DNA from: Thermoleophilia bacterium
GTDB taxonomy: Bacteria; Actinomycetota; Thermoleophilia; UBA2241
Length of the DNA stretch: 37,018 bases
Reading direction: 5' to 3'
Assembly: GCA_017882325.1 (NCBI GenBank)
Contig: JADGPQ010000006.1
Span: forward strand, 1-37,018
Part shown: positions 14,252 through 21,639 of the stretch, one piece after another
How positions within the stretch are numbered: position 1 is the stretch's first letter
Layout: every line of letters starts with the position of its first letter
Program-made: the position numbers and the translations under genes
Notes under the pieces: generated by a model
What the model was told of the DNA's origin: nothing
Seen by the model: the letters and a program-made list of their open reading frames with translations, nothing else
Databases searched by the model: none

Positions 14252-14458
14252 TCAGTCGTCGTCGACCTCGTACGCCACGGTGCGGATAAGGCCGATGGTC
14301 TCGCCGTTCTCGCCGGCCGTCGTCGTGTCGCTGACCGAATAGACCTTGGCGGCGCTCTCCTCGTTCAGGAGCTTCGTGACGTGGTCGTCGAGCTCCTGAA
14401 GCTCGCGCTGGGTGGCGAAGATCTTGATGGGCGTGGTGAAGGTCCTGACCTTGATCAT
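14252..14458 (-). CDS. Small protein resembling the Cse60 family
   Basis: A 68-residue protein starting M-I-K-V-R-T-F with a central helix (Q-R-E-L-Q-E-L-D-D-H-V-T-K-L-L-N-E-E), then a strand A-A-K-V-Y-S-V-S-D-T-T and a closing strand I-R-T-V-A-Y-E-V-D-D-D. This beta-alpha-beta-beta plan and length fit small Cse60-type proteins, named after a Bacillus sporulation gene of unknown biochemical role. The similarity is by pattern only. The ATG at 14458 has AGGGAG four bases upstream. It is the first gene of a possible four-gene minus-strand operon with the two methyltransferases and the ferritin-like protein, divergent from the HTH regulator at 14664. Confidence 0.65.
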   Translation of the reverse strand: MIKVRTFTTPIKIFATQRELQELDDHVTKLLNEESAAKVYSVSDTTTAGENGETIGLIRTVAYEVDDD

Positions 14459-14534
14459 GATGCTCCCTTCGGCGGTGTCGACGGGCCGGCGCCGGCAGCC
14501 AGAATGGGGCTGACGCACCGGTCCTTGCTGCATT

Positions 14535-14574
14535 CCCGCGAGCGCGGGGTTCCGTAACGCGGCCCGCGCGCGGG
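14535..14574. repeat. Two GC palindromes in the divergent promoter region
   Basis: CCCGCG-ag-CGCGGG at 14535-14548 and the perfect 12-base palindrome CCCGCGCGCGGG at 14563-14574 lie between the Cse60-like gene and the HTH gene. They may be operators of the divergent regulator or simply GC-rich chance. Confidence 0.3.
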
Positions 14575-14627
14575 ACCTCCTGGACAAGTCGACGAAGAGA
14601 TTGGGTGCATTGTGACACACGTTAGCC

Positions 14628-14656
14628 TTTTCAGCGCACGCGCTGTGCGATAGAGT
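14628..14656 (+). promoter_or_regulatory. Promoter of the HTH regulator, probably leaderless
   Basis: TTTTCA (14628-14633) and TAGAGT (14651-14656) are spaced 17 bases apart, with seven bases then to the ATG at 14664. That leaves essentially no 5' untranslated region, matching the lack of a ribosome-binding site. An inverted repeat AGCGC-ac-GCGCT (14633-14644) occupies the spacer and could be an operator. Confidence 0.45.
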
Positions 14657-14663
14657 GACCACC

Positions 14664-15368
14664 ATGGAGACCGCGTACGACAAAGATGGCAGGTATCTGG
14701 GCAAGCTCGCGGACGTCTTCGGCGACCCGACGCGTCGCAGCATCTACCGTCACCTCCGGGGTGCGGCTGAGCCGCTGACGGCGAGCGAGGTCGCCGGGGT
14801 GTTCGGCGTGCACCGCACCGTCGCCCGCGCTCACCTCGAGAAGCTCTCGGAGCTCTCTCTGGTGGAGTCCGGCACGCGCCGGCGAGCCGGCGGCGGCAGG
14901 CCGGCCAAGACCTACGTGCTCAGCACGGAGCGACTCGAGGTCATGCTTCCGCCGCGGCGCTACGAGCGGTTGTCACGTTTCCTGCTGATGCTGATCGACC
15001 GCACCGTCGAGTCCGGGGTCGCCGCCGACGCGGCCTTCGAAGTCGGGCGCGCGTTTGGTGCGGAGACCGCCACCGAGATCGCCGGCGACGCCGTGCAGCC
15101 GCCCGTCAAACTGGCCCCGCGCGCCGTGGTCGCCTGGATGGACGAGGCCGGCTACAGCGTCAGCCTCGAAGACGGCGCCAAGGGCGTCATGGCCGTCGAG
15201 GTCCACAACTGTGTGTATGGTGAGCTGGCCCAGGAGTTCCCCGACATCGTCTGCCCCTTCGATCGTGGCACGGTCTGCGGCATGCTCGGCGTCGAGCCTT
15301 CCGCACACACCCAGACGCACTCCATGAGCGCCGGCGACGACTTCTGCCGGCACGAGTTCCGGCTATAA
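14664..15368 (+). CDS. Winged-helix regulator with four-cysteine C-terminal domain (SufR-like)
   Basis: A 234-residue transcription factor. Residues about 10-85 form an ArsR/DeoR-type winged helix: L-A-D-V-F-G-D-P-T-R-R-S-I-Y-R-H-L-R, recognition region F-G-V-H-R-T-V-A-R-A-H-L-E-K-L, wing G-G-G-R-P-A-K-T-Y. The C-terminal half carries C183, C197, C205 and C228 in N-C-V-Y-G-E-L, D-I-V-C-P-F-D, T-V-C-G-M-L and D-F-C-R-H-E-F. This cysteine-rich domain resembles that of SufR-type regulators, where it binds a [4Fe-4S] cluster, so an iron-sulfur or redox sensor is likely. No suf genes are in the window, so its targets may be the divergent minus-strand group. A GTG at 14655 is an alternative start, but the ATG fits the promoter better. 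Confidence 0.8.
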   Translation: METAYDKDGRYLGKLADVFGDPTRRSIYRHLRGAAEPLTASEVAGVFGVHRTVARAHLEKLSELSLVESGTRRRAGGGRPAKTYVLSTERLEVMLPPRRYERLSRFLLMLIDRTVESGVAADAAFEVGRAFGAETATEIAGDAVQPPVKLAPRAVVAWMDEAGYSVSLEDGAKGVMAVEVHNCVYGELAQEFPDIVCPFDRGTVCGMLGVEPSAHTQTHSMSAGDDFCRHEFRL

Positions 15369-15375
15369 CCGGGGC

Positions 15376-15397
15376 GGCCGGCGGAGCCCCGCCGGCC
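15376..15397. terminator. Shared terminator hairpin between convergent genes
   Basis: A 9-bp stem, GGCCGGCGG (15376-15384) with CCGCCGGCC (15389-15397), and a 4-base loop lie 7 bases after the HTH regulator stop and 11 bases before the minus-strand SDR stop. TTCGTCTTCCCCT follows on the plus strand, a weak T-rich tract. Probably acts in both directions. Confidence 0.55.
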
Positions 15398-15408
15398 TTC
15401 GTCTTCCC

Positions 15409-16233
15409 CTATCTCTCGGCCGCGGGCCGCCCCGTGAACTCGTCCATCGCCCCTGTGATTCCGAAGAAGTCGGCGAGGCCGTCGAAGGCCCACACCGGCA
15501 GCAGGCGCATGAGCGGCAAGGTGCGCACCATCCAGGGCATGTCGACCTGCGCGGTGTCACGCTGGATGGCGCGCAGGATGCGCTCCGTGACGTCGGCTTC
15601 CTTGAGGATGGGGAGCAGCAGCGGGAAGCGCGTGTTCACGCCCGCGAACATGCCGGTATCGATGTAGAACGGCCGCACCACGGTGGTCTTGACCCCGGGG
15701 GCGCTGCGCTGCAGCTCCAGGCGCAGCGCCTCGTTGAAGCCCACGGCAGCGAACTTGCTGGCCGCGTAGTCGGTCTCGCGCGGGGAGCCGATGAGGCCCG
15801 CGGCCGAAGCCACGTTGACGATATGCCCGCTGCCGCGCGCGATCATCGCGGGCAGGAAGGCCTTGGTCGTCCAGAACAGCGCCAGCGTGTTGACCCTGAA
15901 GGTGCGCTCGATGTGCTCGTCCGAGAGTTCCAGGAGCGGCCTGCCGCTGACTATCCCGGCGTTGTTCACGAGAATGTCGACCTGACCCTGAGCGGCGAGG
16001 ACGTCGGCGGCGCAGGCGGCGACCTGCTTGTTGTCGCCGACATCGCAGACGAAGGCGCGGATCGGGCCGGCGCCGCGGGCCGCCGCCTCGTCGGCGGCCG
16101 CCTCGGCGCCGGCCTCGTCGACGTCCAGGATGGTCACGGCGGCGCCCATCTCCGCGCATCTCTGCACGAGGCGCCGGCCGAGGCCCGAGGCGCCGCCGGT
16201 GATGAGCACGTGCTTGTTATTGATCGTCGTCAC
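15409..16233 (-). CDS. Short-chain dehydrogenase/reductase (RDH10-like, SDR16C type)
   Basis: A 274-residue NAD(P)-dependent oxidoreductase. Rossmann motif T12-G-G-A-S-G-L-G19, acidic D-V-D-E after the second strand (suggesting NAD preference), N90-N-A-G93, and the catalytic set S143, Y156 and K160 (Y-A-A-S-K) are all present. A hydrophobic C-terminal region (M-V-R-T-L-P-L-M-R-L-L-P-V-W-A-F) may associate with membranes, as in retinol/alkanol dehydrogenases of this type. By family it interconverts a lipophilic alcohol and an aldehyde or ketone. It lies 19 bases downstream of an aldehyde dehydrogenase gene, so a two-step alcohol-aldehyde-acid oxidation is a plausible shared role. The ATG at 16233 follows AGAGGAAC. 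Confidence 0.85.
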   Translation of the reverse strand: MTTINNKHVLITGGASGLGRRLVQRCAEMGAAVTILDVDEAGAEAAADEAAARGAGPIRAFVCDVGDNKQVAACAADVLAAQGQVDILVNNAGIVSGRPLLELSDEHIERTFRVNTLALFWTTKAFLPAMIARGSGHIVNVASAAGLIGSPRETDYAASKFAAVGFNEALRLELQRSAPGVKTTVVRPFYIDTGMFAGVNTRFPLLLPILKEADVTERILRAIQRDTAQVDMPWMVRTLPLMRLLPVWAFDGLADFFGITGAMDEFTGRPAAER

Positions 16234-16252
16234 GGTGTTCCTCTGTGCGTAG

Positions 16253-17854
16253 TCACTTGATGAGCGGCACGTGCTTGAGGAGCTTCACGGCGGCGCTCAT
16301 GAGCGTCGCGTACTGCTGGTGGCTCAGGAACGGCGGCGTGTCGATGGCCAGCAGGCGCTCCACCGCCACCGTCTGAGCTTCCGTGAACTTGATGATGCCC
16401 TGACGGCCGTGGCGCCGCCCGAGACCGGACTCCTTGAATCCGCCCATGGGGCCGGCCGACGCCCAGGTGGCCGCGTAGGCATCGTTGATGTTGACGGTTC
16501 CCGTCTGCAGGCGCGCGGCCAGCTCGCGGCCGAAGCGCGTGTCGCGCGTCCAGATGCTCGCATTGAGGCCGTAGCTTGAGTCGTTGGCGCGCTCGACCAT
16601 CTCCTGCACCGAGTCGCAGCGGTAGATGGCCGCAACGGGGCCGAACGTCTCGGCGCGGCACAGATCCATCTCGTCCGTGACCCCGGCCAGCAGCGTGGGC
16701 TCGAAGAAGTACGGGCCGAGGTCGGGCCGGGCCTTGCCGCCCGCCAGCACCTCGGCCCCTTTGCCGACGGCGTCGGCGACATGGCCCTCGATCTTCGAGA
16801 GCTGGTCGGCGCCGATCAGGGAACCCATGTCCTCGAGGAAGGTGAGGCTCGCGCCCAGCCTCACGGCGCGGAGCGACTCCGCGAGCCGCGCCGCGAACAC
16901 GTCGTACACCGCGGCGTGTACGTACACACGCTCGATGCTGATGCAGAGCTGCCCGCCGCCCGAGGTGATACCGCACACCGCGCCCGGGACGGCCCGCCGA
17001 AGGCTGGCGTCGGGAAGCACCAGCAAGGCGTTCTTGCCGCCGAGCTCCATCGAGCTGTTCTTGAGGCGCTCGGCGCCCATGCCCGCGACCTTGCGGCCCG
17101 TCGCCGTCGACCCGGTGAACATGAGGTAGTCGGCGCCGTCCGCGAGCGGCTCGCCGAGCTCGGCGCCGCGCCCGGTGACCACCCGCAGAAGTCCCTGCGG
17201 GAGACCGGCCTCTTCAAGCAGACCCGCGGCCCACAGCGCCGAGAACGGCGTCAGGGCATCCGGCTTGACGACCACCCCATTGCCGGCCATGAGCGCCGCG
17301 AGCGCATCGCTCACCGCCAGCGTGAGCGGATAGTTCCAGGGTGTGATGACGCCGATCACGCCGCGCGGGTGGTGGTACTCCCAAGCCTTGGTGAGCAGGG
17401 GCAGCGCCCCCTGGCGCCGGCGGGGCTTCAGAAACGCCGCTGCCGTGTGCGCGTAGTAGCGCGCCTGGATGGCGACGTCCAGCACTTCTTCGAAGGCGTG
17501 GCGGCGCGCCTTGCCGGACTCGAGCTGGATGATGTCGAGGATCTCGGCGGCGTTGTCGATGACGAGGTCGTGAAAGCGCAGCATGACCGCAGCGCGCGCG
17601 GCGAACGAGTGCCGCGCCCACTCCTGCTGCGCCTCGCGCGCTTGCGCACACGCGGCCACCACGTCGGCGGGCGCGCCGTGCGGGACGTGCCCCAGCACCT
17701 CGCCTGTGAACGGCGCCTCGATAGCGATGGTCTTCTTGACCGCCGACACGGCGGCGCGCGCCGCGAGGCGTTCGAGCAGCGCCGCGCTCACGCGCGGCGA
17801 CCATTGCCGCTCAATGGTCTCGGGCGACTCGGTCTGCTTGCTCCTGCGTGCCAT
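16253..17854 (-). CDS. NAD(P)-dependent aldehyde dehydrogenase (GabD2-like)
   Basis: A 533-residue ALDH-superfamily enzyme, oxidising an aldehyde to its acid. The catalytic residues are in place: N174 (T-P-W-N-Y-P-L), K197 for cofactor binding (V-V-V-K-P), general base E270 (M-E-L-G-G-K) and nucleophile C304 (G-G-G-Q-L-C-I-S). The G-Q-L-C context and N-terminal extension resemble succinate-semialdehyde dehydrogenase GabD2 of actinobacteria, but substrate specificity is uncertain. The C-terminus beyond the fold adds a roughly 30-residue hydrophobic/basic tail (L-M-S-A-A-V-K-L-L-K-H-V-P-L-I-K) that could touch the membrane. The ATG at 17854 has GGAGGG three bases upstream. It sits between a diguanylate cyclase (26 bases upstream) and the SDR (19 bases downstream). 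Confidence 0.88.
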   Translation of the reverse strand: MARRSKQTESPETIERQWSPRVSAALLERLAARAAVSAVKKTIAIEAPFTGEVLGHVPHGAPADVVAACAQAREAQQEWARHSFAARAAVMLRFHDLVIDNAAEILDIIQLESGKARRHAFEEVLDVAIQARYYAHTAAAFLKPRRRQGALPLLTKAWEYHHPRGVIGVITPWNYPLTLAVSDALAALMAGNGVVVKPDALTPFSALWAAGLLEEAGLPQGLLRVVTGRGAELGEPLADGADYLMFTGSTATGRKVAGMGAERLKNSSMELGGKNALLVLPDASLRRAVPGAVCGITSGGGQLCISIERVYVHAAVYDVFAARLAESLRAVRLGASLTFLEDMGSLIGADQLSKIEGHVADAVGKGAEVLAGGKARPDLGPYFFEPTLLAGVTDEMDLCRAETFGPVAAIYRCDSVQEMVERANDSSYGLNASIWTRDTRFGRELAARLQTGTVNINDAYAATWASAGPMGGFKESGLGRRHGRQGIIKFTEAQTVAVERLLAIDTPPFLSHQQYATLMSAAVKLLKHVPLIK

Positions 17855-17880
17855 GATCCCTCCCGTGCCGCGCGCCGCCG

Positions 17881-19212
17881 TCAGTCGCTCCTCGGCGCGC
17901 CTTTCGTTTCTTCGCCGCACCGGCCGGCGCGTTCGATGAGCCCCTGCAGCGTGGCAGCCTCGCCGGCAGGCCAGAACACGTGGCCCAGGCTGGCCTCCAG
18001 CTTGTACGGGCGTTGCCTCTTCGCGTTGCCGGTGGCGATGCGCCGACGGATGCGCTTGGCGAGGGCTTCCGCCGCCGCCGCATCGTCCTCGACGAGCACG
18101 ACGAACTCGTCGCCGCCCGCGCGGGCGAGCAGGTCGGACTCGCGGATGCAGGCCGCGAGCACGCCGGCCAGGTCGCGCAGCGCCTGGTCACCATGGCGGT
18201 GGCCGAGGCGCTCGTTGATGGCGGCGAGTCCGTCGAGATCGAGGAAGACCACGCCCACGCCCGTCTTGTGCCGGTGGGCGCTGCGCATCATGTGCTCGCC
18301 GAGCGCGTAGAGGCCGCGCCGGTTGTAGAGGCCGGTGAGATCGTCGGTGAGGGACAGCATGCGCAGCTGCTTCTCCCGGCGCCGCAGCTCGGTCTCGGCG
18401 CGCTTTTGCGCGGTGATGTCGATGATGTAGCCCTCGTAGGCCGTCACAATCCCCTCGGGGTCGCGCACGGCATGCGTGTAGTCGCGGATCCAGCGCGTCT
18501 CGCCGGCCGCATCCACGAGCCGGTACTCCAGCGTCCACGTCTCGAGGCCGCTGCGGGCCTTCTCGTTATCCTCCTCGACTGCCCGGGCGAGGTCGTCCCG
18601 ATGGACCATGCTGTCGTAGGTCCGGCGTCCGCTCACGAGCTCGTCGGCGCTGTAGCCGAAGGTCGACACGTTGGGGGACACGTACAGCACGGTTCGCTCG
18701 TCATCGACGTCCCAGCGGAAGGTGACCACCGGTCCGGCGACAAGCAGGTCGCGCTCGCGCTGGAGAGTCTCCTCGGCCGCCTGCCGCCGTTCAATCTCGG
18801 CCCTCAGGCGCTGCTCGCGTTCCGCGAGCTGCTGGACCATCGAGTTGAAGGCCTGCGAGAAATCGCCCATGAAGTCGGCGCGGTGGCTGTAGTCCCCGCG
18901 GGCGATCTCGCCCGCCTGCCAGGTGAGTCTGCTGAGGTGTCTGTGCAGCTCGACGAACGGCGCCGCCATGGCGTTGTCGGGGGACGGCAGGGGCGCTGAG
19001 AGATCGCCGTGCGCCAGGGGCAGCACGAACACGGCGAGCTCCTCCATGAACCCCACGAGCCGGTTGACCGCGTCCACCAAGGGTCGCGCTTCCGTAGGGC
19101 AGGAGGACGCGGCGATGCGCTTCGGGGTGCGCGCGGCCAGGAGGTCGTCGAGGACGCTCTTGATGGCGTCGAGACACTCAGCCCCTTCGGGCGCGTTCGC
19201 TCCGGTACCCAT
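17881..19212 (-). CDS. Cytosolic PAS-GGDEF diguanylate cyclase
   Basis: A 443-residue signalling protein that should make cyclic di-GMP. Residues 1-140 are helical and include a HAMP-like stretch with no membrane helix; a short coiled coil (E-R-E-Q-R-L-R-A-E-I-E-R-R-Q) follows. A PAS domain spans about 155-285 and ends with the PAC-type Y-E-G-Y-I-I-D-I-T. The GGDEF domain starts with L-T-D-D-L-T-G-L-Y-N-R-R-G near 290. Its active-site motif is an intact G-G-D-E-F at 366-370, and a complete allosteric I-site R357-E-S-D360 lies five residues before it, so product inhibition is expected. The ATG at 19212 follows a G-rich site. It is the first gene of an operon with the ALDH and SDR. The PAS ligand is unknown. 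Confidence 0.88.
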   Translation of the reverse strand: MGTGANAPEGAECLDAIKSVLDDLLAARTPKRIAASSCPTEARPLVDAVNRLVGFMEELAVFVLPLAHGDLSAPLPSPDNAMAAPFVELHRHLSRLTWQAGEIARGDYSHRADFMGDFSQAFNSMVQQLAEREQRLRAEIERRQAAEETLQRERDLLVAGPVVTFRWDVDDERTVLYVSPNVSTFGYSADELVSGRRTYDSMVHRDDLARAVEEDNEKARSGLETWTLEYRLVDAAGETRWIRDYTHAVRDPEGIVTAYEGYIIDITAQKRAETELRRREKQLRMLSLTDDLTGLYNRRGLYALGEHMMRSAHRHKTGVGVVFLDLDGLAAINERLGHRHGDQALRDLAGVLAACIRESDLLARAGGDEFVVLVEDDAAAAEALAKRIRRRIATGNAKRQRPYKLEASLGHVFWPAGEAATLQGLIERAGRCGEETKGAPRSD

Positions 19213-19373
19213 ACCGCCCCCCGTGTTCGGACCTTCGGGCAGTCTACACCAGGTGCGGAGTCGCGGCGGGGGTATGCGCGGGCCCGTGGCGAACAGGAGA
19301 GGCGAGGCCGCGAGCGCGGGTACGACCGTCCGTGACGCGGCCCCGCCGCCCCACGTGACGAGGAGGCACGCTG

Positions 19374-21062
19374 ATGAAGATACGCACGCTGGCGCTGCTG
19401 CTCCTGGCGGCCGCCGGTATCGCTGCGCTGCCGGCCGCCTGCGGCGTCAAGATCGCCGAGAAAGCGACGCCGACGGCGGCGCCGACGAAGGCCGCGCAGC
19501 CTTCGGCCGCGGCCTCGGCGTCGCCCTCCTCGAGCGGCGTCGCGACTCCCTCGCCCTCGGTCACTGTGACGCCCTCGCCGACGCCGTCGGCCGAGGCCGC
19601 TGCCGCGAGGCGGGCGGCCGCGACCGTCGCGGTCAAGGCGATCCTGCCGCAGTTCGACGCGCGGGCCCAGGACATCTTCACGAGCAGCAAAGTGCCCGGC
19701 GCCGCCGTCGCGGTGGTCGCCGGCGACGGCGCCGTCTACGTGCGCTGCTTCGGCATCCGCGAGGTGGGCCGGCCGGACAAGGTCGACAAGGACACCGTGT
19801 TCCAGCTCGCCTCCATCTCGAAAAGCTTCACCACGACCATGCTTGCCGCGCTCGTCAGCGGGCGCGAGATCGCTTGGGACGACCCCGTGGAGAAGTACTG
19901 GCCGGGGTTCGTGCTGTGGGATCCCTGGGTGAGCCGGCACATCACGTTCCGCGATCTCACGGCTCATCGCAGCGGGCTGCCCGAGTACGCCGGCGACGAG
20001 CTCCAGCAGTTCGGCTACGGCCGCAGGGAGATCCTGCGCCGGCTCCGGTACCTGCAGCCGGCCGCCGGCTTCCGCGCGGCCTACGCCTACCAGAACGCTC
20101 TGCCTACGGCCGCCGCCGAGGGTGCGGCGAAGGCCACGGGTGAGTCGTGGGAGAGACTCGTGCGCACGCGCGTGCTGGCGCCGCTCGGTATGGATGCGAC
20201 CGTCCTCAGCTACCGCGACTACCTCGACGCGCCCGATCGCTCGGGGTCGCACACACTGGTGAATGGGACGATGCAGGGCGGGACACCAGCGGACGACGAC
20301 GTCTTCGCCCCCGCGGGGGGCGTGAGTTCGTCGATCGCCGAGATGGTGCCGTACCTGCGCATGCAGCTGAACGGAGGGGCGCTGGCCGGTGTGCGCGTCG
20401 CGGCAGACAAGGCCTTGGCGGCGACCCACGCGGCGACCACGGTGATCGGTGACGACGAAGCCGGCCCCACCGCCTACGCACTGGGCTGGGAGACGAGCGA
20501 CTACCTCGGGCGCCGCGTGGTCCAGCACGGCGGCGATTTCAGCTCCGGGGTGAGCACCATGATCAGCATGGTGCCGGCCGACGGCGTAGGCGTCGTCGTG
20601 CTCGCCAACGCGTTCCCTGAGGGTCACGCGCTCGCGGCCGCGCTGACGAAGACGCTGTACGACCTCTACATCGAAGGCCAGCCGCAAGAGGACTGGCTGA
20701 CGAAGGAGCAGCAGCTGCTTCAGGACACGCTGAAGGGATCGATCCTCGACCCCTACGAGCACCTGTCCGAGGAGCCTCCCGCCGATGCGGCCTCACCGCG
20801 CGACAGGGCCGCCTACGAGGGCACCTTCACGAACGTCTACTACGGACGCGTGACGGTGCGCCGCGGCTCGGGCTCGGGACTCAGCGTCCGGCTCGGCCGC
20901 GGGGCGTCGCTGCGCTACGTGCCGTGGGACGGCGACACCTGGCGCCAGCCGCAGACCGACACAGCGGCCGTCTTCAGCGTGCGCGATGGCCGCGCGCGCA
21001 GCGTCAGGCTCATGGTCCTGGACTTCGCCGGTCGCAACGGGCTGTTCGTGCGTCGGCCGTAG
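19374..21062 (+). CDS. Exported lipoprotein-like serine hydrolase (class C beta-lactamase / S12 family)
   Basis: A 562-residue secreted hydrolase. A signal peptide (K-I-R then a Leu/Ala-rich core) ends at L-P-A-A-C23, a lipobox-like site with an atypical Pro, and is followed by a Pro/Thr/Ser/Ala linker to about residue 75 that would space the enzyme from the membrane. The catalytic domain has S147-x-x-K150 (S-I-S-K), Y239-x-N241 (Y-Q-N) and H384-G-G386, the three motifs of serine beta-lactamase-fold esterases and D-amino-acid peptidases. A C-terminal beta-rich domain from about residue 475 (Y-E-G-T-F-T-N-V-Y-Y-G) resembles the DUF3471 lipocalin-like module. The ATG at 19374 has GAGGAGG seven bases upstream. 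Likely roles are cell-wall or ester hydrolysis outside the cell; the substrate is not deducible. It is a single-gene unit. Confidence 0.87.
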   Translation: MKIRTLALLLLAAAGIAALPAACGVKIAEKATPTAAPTKAAQPSAAASASPSSSGVATPSPSVTVTPSPTPSAEAAAARRAAATVAVKAILPQFDARAQDIFTSSKVPGAAVAVVAGDGAVYVRCFGIREVGRPDKVDKDTVFQLASISKSFTTTMLAALVSGREIAWDDPVEKYWPGFVLWDPWVSRHITFRDLTAHRSGLPEYAGDELQQFGYGRREILRRLRYLQPAAGFRAAYAYQNALPTAAAEGAAKATGESWERLVRTRVLAPLGMDATVLSYRDYLDAPDRSGSHTLVNGTMQGGTPADDDVFAPAGGVSSSIAEMVPYLRMQLNGGALAGVRVAADKALAATHAATTVIGDDEAGPTAYALGWETSDYLGRRVVQHGGDFSSGVSTMISMVPADGVGVVVLANAFPEGHALAAALTKTLYDLYIEGQPQEDWLTKEQQLLQDTLKGSILDPYEHLSEEPPADAASPRDRAAYEGTFTNVYYGRVTVRRGSGSGLSVRLGRGASLRYVPWDGDTWRQPQTDTAAVFSVRDGRARSVRLMVLDFAGRNGLFVRRP

Positions 21063-21065
21063 GCT

Positions 21066-21206
21066 CTACTTCTTGCGCCGCTCCCTCCAGGAGCGGAGTG
21101 AGAGCCCCGTGAAGAGCCCGGCGAGGCCGGCGACGATCAGTAGGAGCGCCTTGCTCGCGCCGGTCATGGCGAGCAGCGCGAGCATGTCGACGTGCGCTCC
21201 GATCAC
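21066..21206 (-). CDS. 46-residue single-pass membrane peptide coupled to the PAS protein
   Basis: The GTG at 21206 overlaps the stop codon of the PAS gene as GTGA, and the frame runs 47 codons to TAG at 21068-21066. The peptide has a short N-terminus (M-I-G-A-H-V-D), a hydrophobic segment of about 20 residues (A-L-L-L-I-V-A-G-L-A-G-L-F-T-G-L) and a strongly basic end, S-W-R-E-R-R-K-K. This is the pattern of an N-out/C-in single-pass protein following the positive-inside rule. No family is recognised. The exact 4-base overlap and third-position G/C preference argue that it is real and cotranslated with the PAS protein. It might tether that soluble sensor to the membrane; this is inference. 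Confidence 0.65.
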   Translation of the reverse strand: MIGAHVDMLALLAMTGASKALLLIVAGLAGLFTGLSLRSWRERRKK

Positions 21207-21595
21207 CAGCCTGGGAGACTCTGCGCCCCCTCGAGGGCGCGCATATCGGTGACGTCGTGGTTCACTTCAAGGATCCCCTGGTAGACGCCGGCGTCGTCGC
21301 GCACCGCGCTGTAACGCGTGTACTTGAAGCGTTTGCCGTCCTGCTCCCAGCCTTCGGCCACATCCTTCGTGCCGGCCTTGAGCTCGCGCAGGATCTCCTC
21401 GAGGCACTCGAGCGAAGTCTCGGGGTGGCAGTCGCGCACGTCGCGGCCGATGTAGCGCGCGTCGCAGGTCTTGTAGGTCGTGCCACTCCAATACACCAGC
21501 ACGTCGTTCTCGTCGGCGAAGCTGACGTCGATGGGCAGGTCGCGCAGGACCAGCCTGGCCTGTTCGGGAGTGAGCGTGCCGCGCTGGAAGTACAT
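21203..21595 (-). CDS. Free-standing PAS domain of the DUF438 type
   Basis: A 130-residue protein made almost entirely of one PAS domain. It matches the C-terminal PAS of the neighbouring DUF438 protein in order: L-T-x-E-Q, L-P-x-D-V-x-F-x-D-E-x-D, I-G-R-x-V, C-H-P-x-x-S, L-x-A-G, A-V-R-D and the closing D-V-T-x-M-R-A-L-E-G. It is therefore a likely duplication that kept only the sensory module. The C-H-P motif is conserved in both copies and could contribute to metal, haem or redox sensing. The ATG at 21595 was preferred over an in-frame TTG at 21601 because AGGTGA lies seven bases upstream of it. It lies 44 bases after the larger gene and overlaps the membrane peptide gene. Confidence 0.82.
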   Translation of the reverse strand: MYFQRGTLTPEQARLVLRDLPIDVSFADENDVLVYWSGTTYKTCDARYIGRDVRDCHPETSLECLEEILRELKAGTKDVAEGWEQDGKRFKYTRYSAVRDDAGVYQGILEVNHDVTDMRALEGAQSLPGW

Positions 21596-21639
21596 CGCCA
21601 AGTCACCTCATGTCGGTAGGGATGTGTCTGGCGACCATG

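Noticed and set aside
14655-14663. GTG start for the HTH regulator three codons upstream
   Set aside because: It lies too near the TAGAGT -10, with no ribosome-binding site; the ATG at 14664 fits a leaderless start better. It cannot be excluded.
14252-14743. 163-codon reading of the Cse60-like gene starting further upstream
   Set aside because: The added N-terminal residues are Arg/Pro-rich and cross the divergent promoter region, while the ATG at 14458 has its own ribosome-binding site and gives the family length.
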